A stretch of DNA of 53,077 nucleotides from Isohypsibius dastychi (Eukaryota > Tardigrada > Eutardigrada > Parachela > Isohypsibiidae), in the NCBI GenBank assembly GCA_034696485.1, contig JAQIWT010000027.1:1-53077 (forward strand), given 5' to 3'. Within the stretch, counting starts at the first letter, position 1. Each line of letters starts with the position of its first letter. A program made the position numbers and the translations under genes. Below, in pieces: positions 1 to 8,925 of this stretch. Under the pieces are notes generated by a model. That model did not search any database. It was not told where the DNA came from and was given only the letters and a program-made list of their open reading frames with translations.

Positions 1-155
1 CAGTTTTCCACAATTCGTCAAACCTCGAACGCATGGCGTCCCATGAAGGCTTCCGCCACGTCGCAGATTGTCCAATGGAGTAGGTATGACCATTTAGCGT
101 GCAAAAGATATGTCAAATTTCTTCACGCAAGCAACAATTTGTGACCTTTACTCAC

Positions 156-558
156 AGTCTAACGAAGTACTTGCGGGGGTTACCTATCATCAACCCGGCA
201 ACGTGTACGATTGACATCTCCTCCATGACGTTCTTAAATTCAGCATTTGTTTTATCGATGTCTTGACCATTGCTCCAGATCAGCTTTAGCAGTCTGGGTT
301 CCAGTTGGTCATGGATGAGTGGCTCACTGAAAACAACTGTGATGAGAATGTTCATATATGATAGAAGGGCTCACGAAAATGTGCTTACCCAGTCCCAAGT
401 CCCAAATACACAGGAGTTACGGTGAAGCGGTGATTCCCAGTAGCTTTTAAACTCGTGATCACACTGATGATCCTTCCATGGTCTGGGTATTCATCAGACA
501 TCGCGAAACTTTTATCAAACGTGGATCTCGCGGATTCAAAATTGAACATGTCCATCAT
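156..558 (-). CDS. Partial two-exon gene of unknown function
   Basis: Not recognised. On the minus strand an ATG at 558 opens an exon (558-389) that ends at a GTAAGC donor. The intron is 388-327 and ends in TTTTCAG; the second exon runs 326-156 and ends at a GTGAGT donor. The splice phase is coherent (phase 2 to phase 2), and both exons stay open, giving about 113 codons. The peptide starts MMDMFNFESARS, is mixed in charge, and has no signal peptide or membrane segment. An in-frame stop follows the last donor, so a further exon must lie at or beyond the left edge (a weak acceptor is near 50). The ATG choice is the first in frame. The reading rests on splice coherence only, not on homology. 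Confidence 0.45.
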
Positions 559-1048
559 GTTGAAAAAAGCAGAAGCCGGAAGTAGGAAGAGTTGAAATGA
601 AAATGTGCCGAGAAATTTGGTAGTTTAAACAGACATTGGTAGTGCAAAATGTGGCGTGATGTTTCATAGGTAAAAAACACACCACATTGCGATTGAGCCT
701 TACGAAGTGAACTAGTGCAAACCCGATGATGTTACATAGTTTAATAATACGAGACAGTGCCAGAGTGCCTCACGAGGTGAACCAGTGCGATCCTGAAAAG
801 CCCTGAATTGTTAAGAAGTGGTGACCTGCTCATGAAAAAAGAGCAGTACTGTTTTCTGGAGGTGACCCGGGCCCGAAAAAAAGAAATGGATTGTGCTGAG
901 GCCATGACTTTGAAGGGGGAAAAAGCCTCGACAAAGTCGAAACAACAAATGAGATGTGTATAAAACTCTGAGGTTTTTAAGTCACAAACCAGTATCCACT
1001 TCTGCACCAATTCATCAGGGATAACCCAGAAACACTTCACAACCCAAG

Positions 1049-1130
1049 TAACCACTCAACCAGACCGGAAACTACTCGCCCACTCAAAAAACCATTCGCC
1101 CACGCCCGGAACCACTCGCCCAGGCCCCAA
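1049..1130. repeat. Short imperfect C-rich tandem repeats
   Basis: About three imperfect copies of a ~24 bp unit built around ACCACTCGCCCA and CCGGAAACTACTCGCCC. The rest of 560-1300 shows no convincing gene; a 104-codon minus-strand frame at 741-1055 has no recognisable feature. Confidence 0.4.
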
Positions 1131-1314
1131 CCCATTTTCCACCCCAAAGGCCCAGGACCCATTCCCGGGTCACTTCAGCCGCCCAGACGCTCATGAACCA
1201 TCAAAAACAGCTGGAAAACGTAAAACTCCACCGGATTCTACCAGGACGTCAAAGTAGGGAGGTAAGGGACGGGAAATCTATCCCTAAGTAATCGTTGAAT
1301 CATTGTTACAGAGT

Positions 1315-1650
1315 TATTTCGATTCATATTTGCATTTGGATCCTGATTTTGATTTTGATTCTGATTTTCACTTCCATTCTTATTTTGATTTCTTTTTTTA
1401 TTTTCGTTTCTATTTCTATTCTCAATTTGATTTTTTGTTTTTGTTTTTAGCTTTTATTTTTTCTTTCGTTACTCTGATTCCGATTCTGATTTCAATTTTG
1501 ATTTTGATTTCATCTTTCAATTTCATTTCCATTTTCATTTTCATTTTTATTTTTATTTTCATTTTCATTTTCATTTCCATTTTCATTTCCGATCTCATTT
1601 TCATCTCCGATTTCATTTTCATTTTCTTTTCCATTTCATTTTCATTTTGA
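1315..1650. repeat. Degenerate ATTTTC/ATTTTG hexanucleotide microsatellite
   Basis: About 330 bp of imperfect hexamer repeats (ATTTTC, ATTTTG, ATTTCC). The tract opens a 115-codon plus frame made almost only of F, I, S and D, and a Met/Lys-rich minus frame; both are by-products of the repeat. Confidence 0.85.
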
Positions 1651-1651
1651 A

Positions 1652-1903
1652 CAATCTGCATACCGGATGTGATGTTGGAGAATGGGTCGGCTCCGATGGT
1701 GTCCGTTTCCTAACATACATCTTACCTAGTTGCTTATATTCGGGATATGATAAATTGTATTAGTTCAAAGAAAATGACATATTACATTTTTGGAATATAA
1801 TGTCTAAAATGTTTGAACAATCTGCATACCGGATGTGGTGATGGAGAATGGGACGACCCGAGGGAGCGACGTTTCCTACCATACATCTTTCCTGGTTGAT
1901 GCA
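1652..1903. repeat. Direct duplication, two ~87 bp copies
   Basis: Copies at about 1652-1740 and 1817-1903 share AATCTGCATACCGGATGT, GGAGAATGGG, CGTTTCCTA and CATACATCTT in the same order, about 165 bp apart. They differ by small substitutions and an indel. The second copy sits just upstream of the promoter of the small membrane-protein ORF. Confidence 0.8.
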
Positions 1904-1918
1904 GTTGTTTGTTGGATG

Positions 1919-1931
1919 ATATATTAAATAA
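1919..1931 (+). promoter_or_regulatory. TATA-like box of the 1995 ORF
   Basis: TATATTAAATAA lies about 65-75 bp before the ATG at 1995, similar to the spacing before the first NADAR gene. A prediction from sequence only. Confidence 0.35.
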
Positions 1932-1994
1932 GTTTAGGGAATATTGGATTGCCATGGAATTCAATATTCACCTGTTTTTCAATTTTCACTAACC

Positions 1995-2330
1995 ATGAGT
2001 CAACGAAACGGAAGCCAAGTCGGAAGGAGCAGAGCCGAGTATATCCAAACAGCCATTGCTCGTGCCACCCTTGTCGAGGCCGGCAACGACGGAATCAGCG
2101 GACCGCCACCAGCCAGTGCAGAGGAGCATGTCGTTGAGGCTGGCAACGGTGAAATGGAAGAACAGCAAGCAACCAGCGCCCAGGTCCCAACTTGTGAGTT
2201 TAACAACGGTTGCTGGAATTTCGTTTATCTTTTGATTTTCATTCTTGGTTTAAGTTTGCTTTCGATTGTCAGTTTCGGCGGCTTTATATTATCCATCATG
2301 GAATTGTTCAGTTTCCAGAGATTGAATTGA
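1995..2330 (+). CDS. Small putative single-pass membrane protein
   Basis: No family recognised. The ATG at 1995 gives 111 residues (an upstream in-frame ATG at 1944 would add 17). The first ~70 residues are polar and contain two VEAGN repeats (VEAGNDG, VEAGNGE) separated by a Pro/Ala stretch. A single strongly hydrophobic segment of about 25-30 residues follows (from WNFVYLLIFILGL to ILSIMELF), so the protein would be anchored near its C terminus. A TATA-like box lies upstream. A possible splice donor (GTGAGT) inside the frame at about 2192 means a spliced form without the membrane segment cannot be excluded. Expression is not shown by sequence. Confidence 0.4.
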   Translation: MSQRNGSQVGRSRAEYIQTAIARATLVEAGNDGISGPPPASAEEHVVEAGNGEMEEQQATSAQVPTCEFNNGCWNFVYLLIFILGLSLLSIVSFGGFILSIMELFSFQRLN

Positions 2331-2840
2331 GAATATTCGTTGATCGTAAATATCCGCAGTTTGAACTGCGAATCTTTCGAATGATAAATCCAACAACGGA
2401 GTAAAAAAATATCAATTATGAGCTTATTTCCGAATCATAAAATCATCCCTAGTTTGTGACTGTTCAAGGCTACTGAATTCTATTCAGGTTTCAGGTGAAT
2501 TCTATTGCAAGCTTTAGTCAACGATACTCGTTGATTTGGTTCGAGGCTTTTTAGAGTCATCACAAATGGTGCTAGTTCACGCACTTTATCCGTCATTTTT
2601 GGGGGAATGAGGTTTCTTCCGGATTGACATACACTCGCATACGAATTACTAGCAGAATGTGAGAACGTATCCGAAAATAGTCCGGTGTATCACCGCGAAA
2701 ATCAATGACAAGAGGCTGGTAGGTTTCTGACATGACCATATCATATGCGCTGCTTGAATGCTTGAGTTAAGGTGAATAGCTCTCATCGAATTTTCCTGTT
2801 TGTACAAATTATGCAGCATGAATAGAATTGATACACTTTT
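2331..2840. other. Intergenic, no gene seen
   Basis: Contains short in-frame stops in all frames and no homology I recognise. The TBP-like frame begins directly after an in-frame TGA at 2829, so no upstream coding extension exists without an intron. Confidence 0.5.
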
Positions 2841-3509
2841 ATGATGGATCTTTTGCGTGAAAAATTTGGTAGCGTTCTTATTGCCCACAAGACCTTCGGT
2901 AACATCATCCAAAATGAGGAGCGTTTTTTATTCAAATTTGAAAACAGCTTCGTCTTCAAAAATTTGAGTGATGTTTTTCGTGAAGAAAATCTCCGGCATG
3001 TTACGAGTCAGCTCTCCGTAGATCGATTGCCATTCATCACACACGTAAACTATGCGGTCAGTTGGGTGTTCAGTTCGGGTGTTCAGTATATTCCATCAGA
3101 ATTTTCCGGATTATTGTTTCGTCAAAATTTGGCGATCAAGAGTCACTGCCAGATTTACAAGAACGGCAACATTACGGTAAACGGAGGGAAATCTGTTTGG
3201 CAGTCACGATATCCTTTGCGCAAATATGTCAGAACCACCAAAGCCCTGGGTTATACCGAAATTCATCCTTTAGATTCTCGAGTTGTCAATCTCATTGGTT
3301 CTGCTGATCTTGGACGTCGGCTTAGTCTGCAATCCGTAGCAAAGAAATTCAATTTAACCTTTGATTCTGAACTTTTTCATGGCCTTACAATCAAGCTCAG
3401 CGAATGTATTGCGGTTGTGTTCTATGGCGGAAAAGCAAATTTTCTGGGTGCAAAAAGTGAACTAGCACTTCATGCGATGCTGATTGAACTGGTGATCATG
3501 ATTGACTAA
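2841..3509 (+). CDS. Divergent TATA-binding protein (TBP/TRF-like), intronless
   Basis: The 222-residue frame contains the two imperfect repeats of the TBP core fold, which in the family bind the TATA minor groove and nucleate RNA polymerase pre-initiation complexes in the nucleus. Repeat II is clear (about residues 140-222): RKYVRTTKALGY, then a region matching NMVGSCD of TBP as NLIGSAD, then ELFHGL (ELFPGL in TBP) and VVFYGGKANFLGAK (IFVSGKVVLTGAK in TBP). Repeat I (about 52-135) is weaker: EFSGLLF and QIYKNGNITVNGGK. Of the four DNA-kinking phenylalanines, three appear kept and one is Tyr. About 50 N-terminal residues are not alignable. An 11-bp duplication (GGGTGTTCAGT twice, near 3064-3089) enlarges repeat I. 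The gene is intact but so divergent that it is a paralog or foreign copy, not the housekeeping TBP. No TATA box of its own is evident. Confidence 0.7.
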   Translation: MMDLLREKFGSVLIAHKTFGNIIQNEERFLFKFENSFVFKNLSDVFREENLRHVTSQLSVDRLPFITHVNYAVSWVFSSGVQYIPSEFSGLLFRQNLAIKSHCQIYKNGNITVNGGKSVWQSRYPLRKYVRTTKALGYTEIHPLDSRVVNLIGSADLGRRLSLQSVAKKFNLTFDSELFHGLTIKLSECIAVVFYGGKANFLGAKSELALHAMLIELVIMID

Positions 3510-3725
3510 AGTCGTATGGTTTCACAGATGAACTCAAATGGTCGCTCTCTGCAATTTAAGAGGCATTCATGCCGACATGCTCGCTTGACCTGATGATTGG
3601 ATCCGTCTCCGAGCGGCAGGAACATGTAGCCGCATCGCACGCCCTTGAGGTGACCATCTCTGCTGAAACAGTAGATTCCCAATCCGGCCGAAATGGAATG
3701 ACAATCACTGTCTGTTTTGTTCATA

Positions 3726-4663
3726 CCGGGTTGTCCACTATTTTTGACTGTAAACTTTGATGCAGTGCACCTCGGCCCCTTTTGCTACAAAACTTGAGAC
3801 TTTGATCACGGTCGACAGCGAATTCATTTTTCTATCTAATCGGCTTTCTAACTGAAGGGTAAAGCACGGAATTCCGCCAGGAGCGTCAAACTAACAAGTA
3901 ATGGTCGGAAGTTTTTTTGGCTTGGCCAAAAAACTCGAAATCTATCAAACTCGTGAACAACTTTCTTGTCCACGCATCTTTGTGATGTTTTAGTATCAAT
4001 TTTCAAGGCGCTACAGTTTTTGTAGCAATCACCTAAAGATTGAATGATGCAGCGAGAAGATACAGCCCCCTCGTAAAATTAAAAATTGTCAAAAACCCGT
4101 TTTCGTGGACACGTGGTTGGTCACTTTCGGTTTTGCGTTGCTAGTGGTCACTTGAGGGATCAAAACGACTTCTGTAGTCATTTTTTTGGTAGTCAGAAGA
4201 AGCACGAACAAAAGGATATGTTTGCTGGACCATATTTTGAATTACTCGGTTCCTGCACCTCAAAAAACCATAAAAATTAACCGAAATCGCCGTTTTTGGT
4301 TCAAGCCTGATTTTTGCAATGCCAATATGTTTTTTCCTCTGAAATAAATTGCAGCTGTCATGAGTAGTTTTTGAGGTACATTTTGATATGGAAAACAAGG
4401 CAAGCAGATCATTCACTTAATAGCTGTTGTCATGGAAACTTTGCCAAGACAAAAAAATTGTCGAAAAGCCATGGAACTATTTGACCGGCCTCCAGTTTTA
4501 CAGCTCCCCTTTGGAGAGAAGTTGCACCACATGAATACCTTGCCCATCACCGAATAGAGAGATAAATTCCCGATCTAATGATTACTTATATTTCTGTATT
4601 TTAAAGCAACATACAGAAATATGCAGGACAGGAATTTACAGTCAAAGATAGTGGACAACCTGG
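3726..4663. mobile_element. Non-autonomous Tc1/mariner-like element (938 bp)
   Basis: Near-perfect terminal inverted repeats of about 29 bp: the left end begins CCGGGTTGTCCACTATTTTT and continues GACTGTAAA; the right end is its reverse complement with three differences. Both ends are flanked by TA (3724-3725 and 4664-4665), the target duplication of Tc1/mariner-type transposons. No transposase frame is inside; the longest frames are 64 and 91 codons on opposite strands. A second, right-truncated copy lies at 31632-31953. It inserted between the TBP-like gene and the next coding remnant. Confidence 0.85.
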
Positions 4664-4789
4664 TACTTGGCGAAACTTTTGAGCCGGCCATCTGTCCAGT
4701 TCATTTCCGACAGTAACAGATCGGAGTTTATTCCATATTTTTGTGATAATCAGAATCTAACTATATCATATTTTATTCGACATAAAATC

Positions 4790-5370
4790 TCAACCTTTCT
4801 TCAGGACAAAAGTTGCACGAATGTACTGATCGTTCATGAGCTTGCCAGAGAAGCGTTTCCGATTTTGGTCAGTCTCAGCTTGACTTGGACGACGACTCCG
4901 GCGAAATGTCCGCGGCGCTCCGGCCAGCATATCTTGAATCAATTTGTCCCAGGTTTCACGAGGTTCAACTTTGTTATTTGGGGGCTCAATGTGTCGAAAT
5001 ATTCGTTGTTGGTCGAACGTCATCTAGTATGGAACAGCTACCTCAAGCCATTCCAGTGGCAACTCGTGAGCAAATCCGAACCACCCTTCGTAGAAAAACC
5101 TCTTGGCAAAACGCAAATCGGGGTTTTTAGAAGACGTCTCTCGTGGCCTTGGCGAGCCTGATGATTCGCTGCTTGCATCATGAAAACGAAGGACTTGAGT
5201 TGGAACGGGTTCTTCACAATCTTCTTCACTGCAAGACCCCTCCATGTTTTGGTACACACTGTACACCCGTCGTTCACAAGTTTCAGCCTTGTGGGGTTTC
5301 TTTGGTGCATTCAGGATGCTCCCCAATTTTTCCTCGTCTTCCGAAGGCTCTATGAGTTCTAAACCAGCAA
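4790..5370 (-). pseudogene. Unrecognised minus-strand coding remnant with one in-frame TAG
   Basis: A single minus frame from about 5370 to 4790 (roughly 190 codons) is open except for one TAG at 5026-5024, immediately followed by ATG. The upstream half is acidic and Ser-rich (SEEDCEEPVP, ASSESSGSPRPRE) and ends FFYEGWFGF; the downstream half is basic (RRSRRPSQ) and ends before a possible GTTGAG donor. The composition is protein-like on this strand, and the 164-codon plus frame here looks like its shadow. No start codon precedes 5326, so an upstream exon may be missing. The right TIR of the TA element begins 127 bp downstream. It could be a broken gene, two small genes or a transposon fragment. 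Confidence 0.35.
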
Positions 5371-5532
5371 GAGTTGGACAATAGATTCAGCTCTTGGTTT
5401 GATATTTGACATGCCGAAACGACACTTGTGCTCCTTCTCAAGTCGCCTCTCCTTGTGATTATTTTCTGCAGATGATCGGGTTTGGATCTCACGAATCATG
5501 CTCAGGTTAACTTTCTATGCTAAATTCCATGT

Positions 5533-5538
5533 TATATA
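5533..5538 (+). promoter_or_regulatory. TATA box of NADAR copy A
   Basis: TATATA lies 69 bp before the chosen ATG at 5607. Copies C, D and E have a TATA element closer to the ATG. Confidence 0.4.
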
Positions 5539-5606
5539 CCATCAGAGGGTTTGTTTCTTCAAATTATCAGTACATCGACCTTATTTTTCAACGGATTCAC
5601 GGAACC

Positions 5607-6131
5607 ATGGACAACAACAAGGGCAGTGCCAACTTTATAACATTTGTCAGCTTATTTCCTGCTGCTGGAGATAATGGGTACTTGTCTAGTTTTTACCCTC
5701 CACCGATAGCGGCCGACGGAAAGACTCATCGCCACAGTTCAACGTACTACTATGCAATGCGCTTCCCTGATCAACCTCAATTCCAAGAACAATTGCGAGC
5801 GGTTGTCAACCCTTCGACTGTGAAACTCTTGGCCGACAGTGGACTTTATCCTGGCCGATCTGACTGGTTTAAGGTTCAGGATACGATCATGCGTCGAGCA
5901 ATCTTTTACGAGTTCACTCAACATCCCGCCCTCTTTGAAAAACTAACGAAAACAAGAGGAAAAATTATCATCGAGCAGACCAATCGAACCTGCTATTGGG
6001 GCAGCGGTTCCGATGGATATGGTGTTAATCGCATGGGAACTTTGTTGGTTGAGTTCAGAGACATGCATAAAAATGGAGACATCATGGCCGATGTTCTCAG
6101 TCCCGCAATCCAACAATCTAGTCATGACTAA
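5607..6131 (+). CDS. NADAR (YbiA/DUF1768) domain protein, copy A, intact
   Basis: 174 residues, one NADAR domain and nothing else. Characterised NADAR proteins remove ADP-ribose or cleave N-glycosidic bonds of riboflavin or NAD-related intermediates (established for YbiA and DNA ADP-ribosylation reversal). Seen: LSSFYPPPI-DGK near residues 30-45, STYYYAMRF, GRSDWFKVQDTIM around 90, TRGKIIIEQT, and WGSGSDGYGVNRMGTLLVEFRD at the C end (given here only as a position, about 130-160). The glutamate of the family motif S-x-E-x-Y-Y is replaced by Ser here, and the Asp three residues before WG is Thr, so activity may be lost or changed. Start 5607 was chosen because the sibling copies also begin just before the domain; an in-frame ATG at 5517 would add 30 residues. 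Its stop overlaps the ATG of copy B. Confidence 0.8.
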   Translation: MDNNKGSANFITFVSLFPAAGDNGYLSSFYPPPIAADGKTHRHSSTYYYAMRFPDQPQFQEQLRAVVNPSTVKLLADSGLYPGRSDWFKVQDTIMRRAIFYEFTQHPALFEKLTKTRGKIIIEQTNRTCYWGSGSDGYGVNRMGTLLVEFRDMHKNGDIMADVLSPAIQQSSHD

Positions 6132-6555
6132 TTCTGGTTCGTATCGCGGAAGTAATGGATTCCTTTCTTTTCATCATCCATCTCAATTCACCGTGGATTG
6201 GAAAACCTATCGTTTCGCTACAGCATACTTTCAAGCAATGAAATTCCCGGTCAGCCAGCAGTTTCAAAGACGGATTCGTCTTGCAAAGCAGCCTGAGGAA
6301 GCTTACCTACTCGGTGGAACACTTGGCCGTTTACCGAACGACTGGATTGACAAATGTGATGATGTCATGAGAGATGCAATTTGTCACAAGTTTACACAGA
6401 ACCCTCATTTATTTAACAAACTCCTGTTGACTGCGCCACAAGGTGACATCGTTTTTTATTTCGATAGATTCTGGGGCATTGATGTTTTTGGTACGGGTTA
6501 GGGCAGTTACCGCATGGGTCAACTTGTGGTAGAGTATCGCGATTCAAAGCTTTGA
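6124..6555 (+). pseudogene. NADAR copy B with a late in-frame TAG
   Basis: The ATG at 6124 overlaps the end of copy A by 8 bp (ATG inside the last codons, TAA of A at 6129). The domain is recognisable throughout: NGFLSFHHPSQFTVD, TAYFQAMKF, DWIDKCDDVMRDAICHKF, and DRFWG. A TAG at 6499-6501 cuts it inside the conserved Gly-rich C-terminal motif; the same frame resumes for 17 codons (GSYRMGQLVVEYRDSKL) to TGA at 6553. The glutamate of S-x-E-x-Y-Y is Thr here, whereas the Asp before WG is kept. Without its own promoter it would depend on copy A's transcript or on readthrough. A truncated 125-residue product is still possible. Confidence 0.75.
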
Positions 6556-6573
6556 TTTCTTACATTCATCACC

Positions 6574-6580
6574 TATTTAA
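6574..6580 (+). promoter_or_regulatory. TATA-like box of NADAR copy C
   Basis: TATTTAA, 38 bp before the degenerate copy C ATG at 6618; the spacing equals that of copies D and E. Confidence 0.45.
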
Positions 6581-6617
6581 GCAACCATAAACCGTTTGCC
6601 ATTTCAATAAAACAACC

Positions 6618-7156
6618 ATGTCGCAACGAGTCATTTTCTTTTCGAACCCTGAAGGCGCCAATGAATACTTGTCAAATAACTAACGCTCTAAAATTGTGGC
6701 TGATGGCCATGTCTATTCTTGAGTCGAAGCATATTTTCGCTGCATGAGATACATTGATGTTCCCAATTACCCCGAGTGGTTGCGTACATGTGGTAAGCTC
6801 TCGGCTGCACCCTTGTTTGGGAACATGACCGGTTAGCGCCCAGGAGCGACTGGTCCGAGATGCGAGAGTATGTGATGCGCCAACCCATCTTCCTCGGATT
6901 CGATCAGAACCCAGTCTTGATGAGAGAGTTACAAAAGACGGGTGATGCTTTCTTCACTGAGATGCCCCGGCTCCACACTCCGGCCTACTTTTCATTCGCT
7001 GAACTTGAGAGAAGCTTTGATGGCGGACGTGTCCCTTCAAAAACTGTTCTGCCCGATGTGCGCCCCGAGGACTACTGGAAACAAGTTCCCTTCGGCAGCC
7101 GGTTCTCAAACATGGGTCAAATGTTGATGTACTTGCGCGATTTTAAACGTACTTGA
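6618..7156 (+). pseudogene. NADAR copy C, pseudogene
   Basis: The ATG at 6618 opens MSQRVIFFSNPEG...EYLSNN, then TAA at 6681, TGA at about 6720 and a frameshift near 6835. After the shift the frame from about 6845 stays open to TGA at 7154, with SDWSEMREYVM, FDQNPVLMRELQKTGDAFF and SNMGQMLMYLRD. The family glutamate is present (VEAYF). Copy C has a longer loop before the last motif than A and B. The lesions are spread over the 5' half only; the 3' half of 98 codons is clean. The gene is dead by any standard reading. Confidence 0.8.
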
Positions 7157-7213
7157 TTTGTTTTTTTTCCTACCCTCCACGATGTGATGGTTATCAGCGT
7201 GGTCCTGAGGTAG

Positions 7214-7220
7214 TATATAA
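7214..7220 (+). promoter_or_regulatory. TATA box of NADAR copy D
   Basis: TATATAA 39 bp before the ATG at 7259, implying a 5' leader of only about ten bases if transcription starts ~30 bp downstream of the box. Confidence 0.55.
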
Positions 7221-7258
7221 CAAGAAACTGCTAGCTTCACTTTATATGACCGACAACA

Positions 7259-7743
7259 ATGCCAAACTTTAAAAAACGTAAACCTCCTCCTGAAATTAAA
7301 TTTCCCGGGTGCAAAGGTCGGTATGGGTTTCTTTTCAACACATACCCCGCACCAATAACCATCGATGGTACGGTCTATGCGAGCAGTGAATCGTTTTACC
7401 AAGCTATGAAGTATCCACATTTGCCCGATCTTCAAGAACGAATTCGTTTGGCCCCAAACGCCGCAGCAGCAAGGTTTCTGGGAAACTCTAAACGTTTCTC
7501 AGTGCGGTATGACTGGGACGAAGCTCGATTCCACGTTATGCGCCAAGCAGTCTCATCAAAGTTCCGTCTAAATCCAAAACTTTCCCTCTCTTGGCTGCAA
7601 CAAAAGGATGCACGTTCAACGATGCACGTTTTAACGATGCTGGTGACCGTTTGTCCTCGAGCTATCCCCTCGAAGATGTCCGCGATGATCATGAAAACAA
7701 GACCTTGTTTCCATTGGGTTACCGTTCAGACATCCATAATTGA
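7259..7743 (+). pseudogene. NADAR copy D, frameshifted in the C-terminal third
   Basis: The ATG at 7259 gives a basic N terminus (MPNFKKRKPPPEIKF) and then a well-kept first half: TYPAPITIDGTVY, SSESFYQAMKY (family glutamate kept), YDWDEARFHVMRQAV, KFRLNPKL. Near 7580 the homologous frame changes: the original frame runs on to 7774 with unrelated sequence, while the shifted frame reads LLAATKG, YPLEDVRDDHENKTLFPLGY and stops at TGA 7741-7743, without the final MGQMLMYLRD-type motif. A tandem 12-bp-like duplication (ATGCACGTT twice, near 7607-7630) lies in the shifted segment and may be related. The product of the unshifted frame would be a 171-residue protein with an aberrant tail. Confidence 0.75.
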
Positions 7744-7793
7744 ATTCACCATTCTTCTATGCTTGTTTGCATGACCTCTGATTAATGAATGCG

Positions 7794-7800
7794 TATATAA
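7794..7800 (+). promoter_or_regulatory. TATA box of NADAR copy E
   Basis: TATATAA 42 bp before the ATG at 7842. Confidence 0.55.
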
Positions 7801-7841
7801 CTTTGAGCACCTTGCTCTTGCTACATGGTCAATGAACAGTC

Positions 7842-8336
7842 ATGTCGCTTGTAACTATTTTTCTACCCCTTAGTCCATTTTACAAGTCACCATTCACCGT
7901 CGACACCATCAGGTATGAAAGTGCAGAGCACTACTTCCGATCGGCCGGGTATCCTCGAGATATGGCTTACCATACCCTGGTGGCTGGAACCCTTGCTCAT
8001 GAGATCAAACTTCTTCATCCTCCCAGCTCAACACTCTCTCGCAGTGATGGGTCATCCATCCGAAAATGGTTGATGAGAGATGCCCTCTACCACAAGTTTG
8101 TTCAAAACCCCCGGTTGATGAACAAACTCCGGGCAACTGCCGGGCAGGTTATTATTGAACTTCCTCATCTCCCTGTTGAAGCTCATGCAGTTTACGCGAA
8201 CATGGAACTGGGTATCAAACGTGCTCAAGGCAAAACAGTCCCACTCATCATGCCGTTGTAATACTGGCGCGACGGTGAATTTGGTACTGGCTTCAACAAC
8301 TTTGGTCAAATGCTGATGGACCTTCGTGATGGATAA
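7842..8336 (+). pseudogene. NADAR copy E with a late in-frame TAA
   Basis: The ATG at 7842 opens 139 residues to TAA at 8259; the same frame then continues YWRDGEFGTGFNNFGQMLM and ends at TAA 8334-8336, clearly the missing family C terminus. Seen: SAEHYFRSAGYP (family glutamate kept), KWLMRDALYHKFVQNPRLM, ATAGQVIIELPH. The N-terminal Leu-Ser-x-Phe region is shortened. So copy E, like B, is broken by a single nonsense codon in front of the Gly-rich motif. Confidence 0.75.
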
Positions 8337-8925
8337 TACATGACCGCAAAACTAAATGACCTTCCGCCTGACACTTCGTTCTCATTCTCATGAAACAATG
8401 TTCTATGACTCCAAAATTAGCTTCACTGCAGCTCGATATCTCCTGAACAGACTGGCGAGAACACTACGCTTCCTATCTTCACATCTGACGTGTCAGCTCG
8501 TAGTCACTTTACTCGACAGCTTAGTAGTGAGAGATTCTGTTCATAGCGTAATGATGACAGCTTTCCGGACTCTGCGCGCACGCGACCCTGCTGCCTTGCA
8601 GAAAGACGATATTGCCAGTCTACTGCCTCCGGATCATCAAGACAGCAACACTGAAAGTGGGGCTGACTTTAACTCCTAAAGTCATCCTCATAACTTTGAC
8701 ATAGACTGTGAAGAGAACGACTCGGACATTGGACCCGAACCGGACTGTGACCTTTTATAAGTCTACCCGTTACTTCACCGGAATTAGGTCTAACACGCAA
8801 AGTCAATCGATAACTGTCTTCGCATCTCAGTTCACTGACGCTTTTGTTGCCGCTCAAAGAGCGACATGATCCCTATGACCTCCAGCGGAACTCCCTACCT
8901 CCTCTGACAAACCAGACGAAGAAAT

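Noticed and set aside
1303-1661. Frames of 115 and 79 codons on both strands
   Set aside because: They are translations of the hexanucleotide repeat.
1652-1903. Hammerhead ribozyme or structured RNA in the duplicated block
   Set aside because: The CTGATGA and GAAA core elements are missing.
4667-5161. 164-codon plus-strand frame
   Set aside because: It overlaps a more protein-like minus frame and begins in the end of the TA element; likely a shadow.
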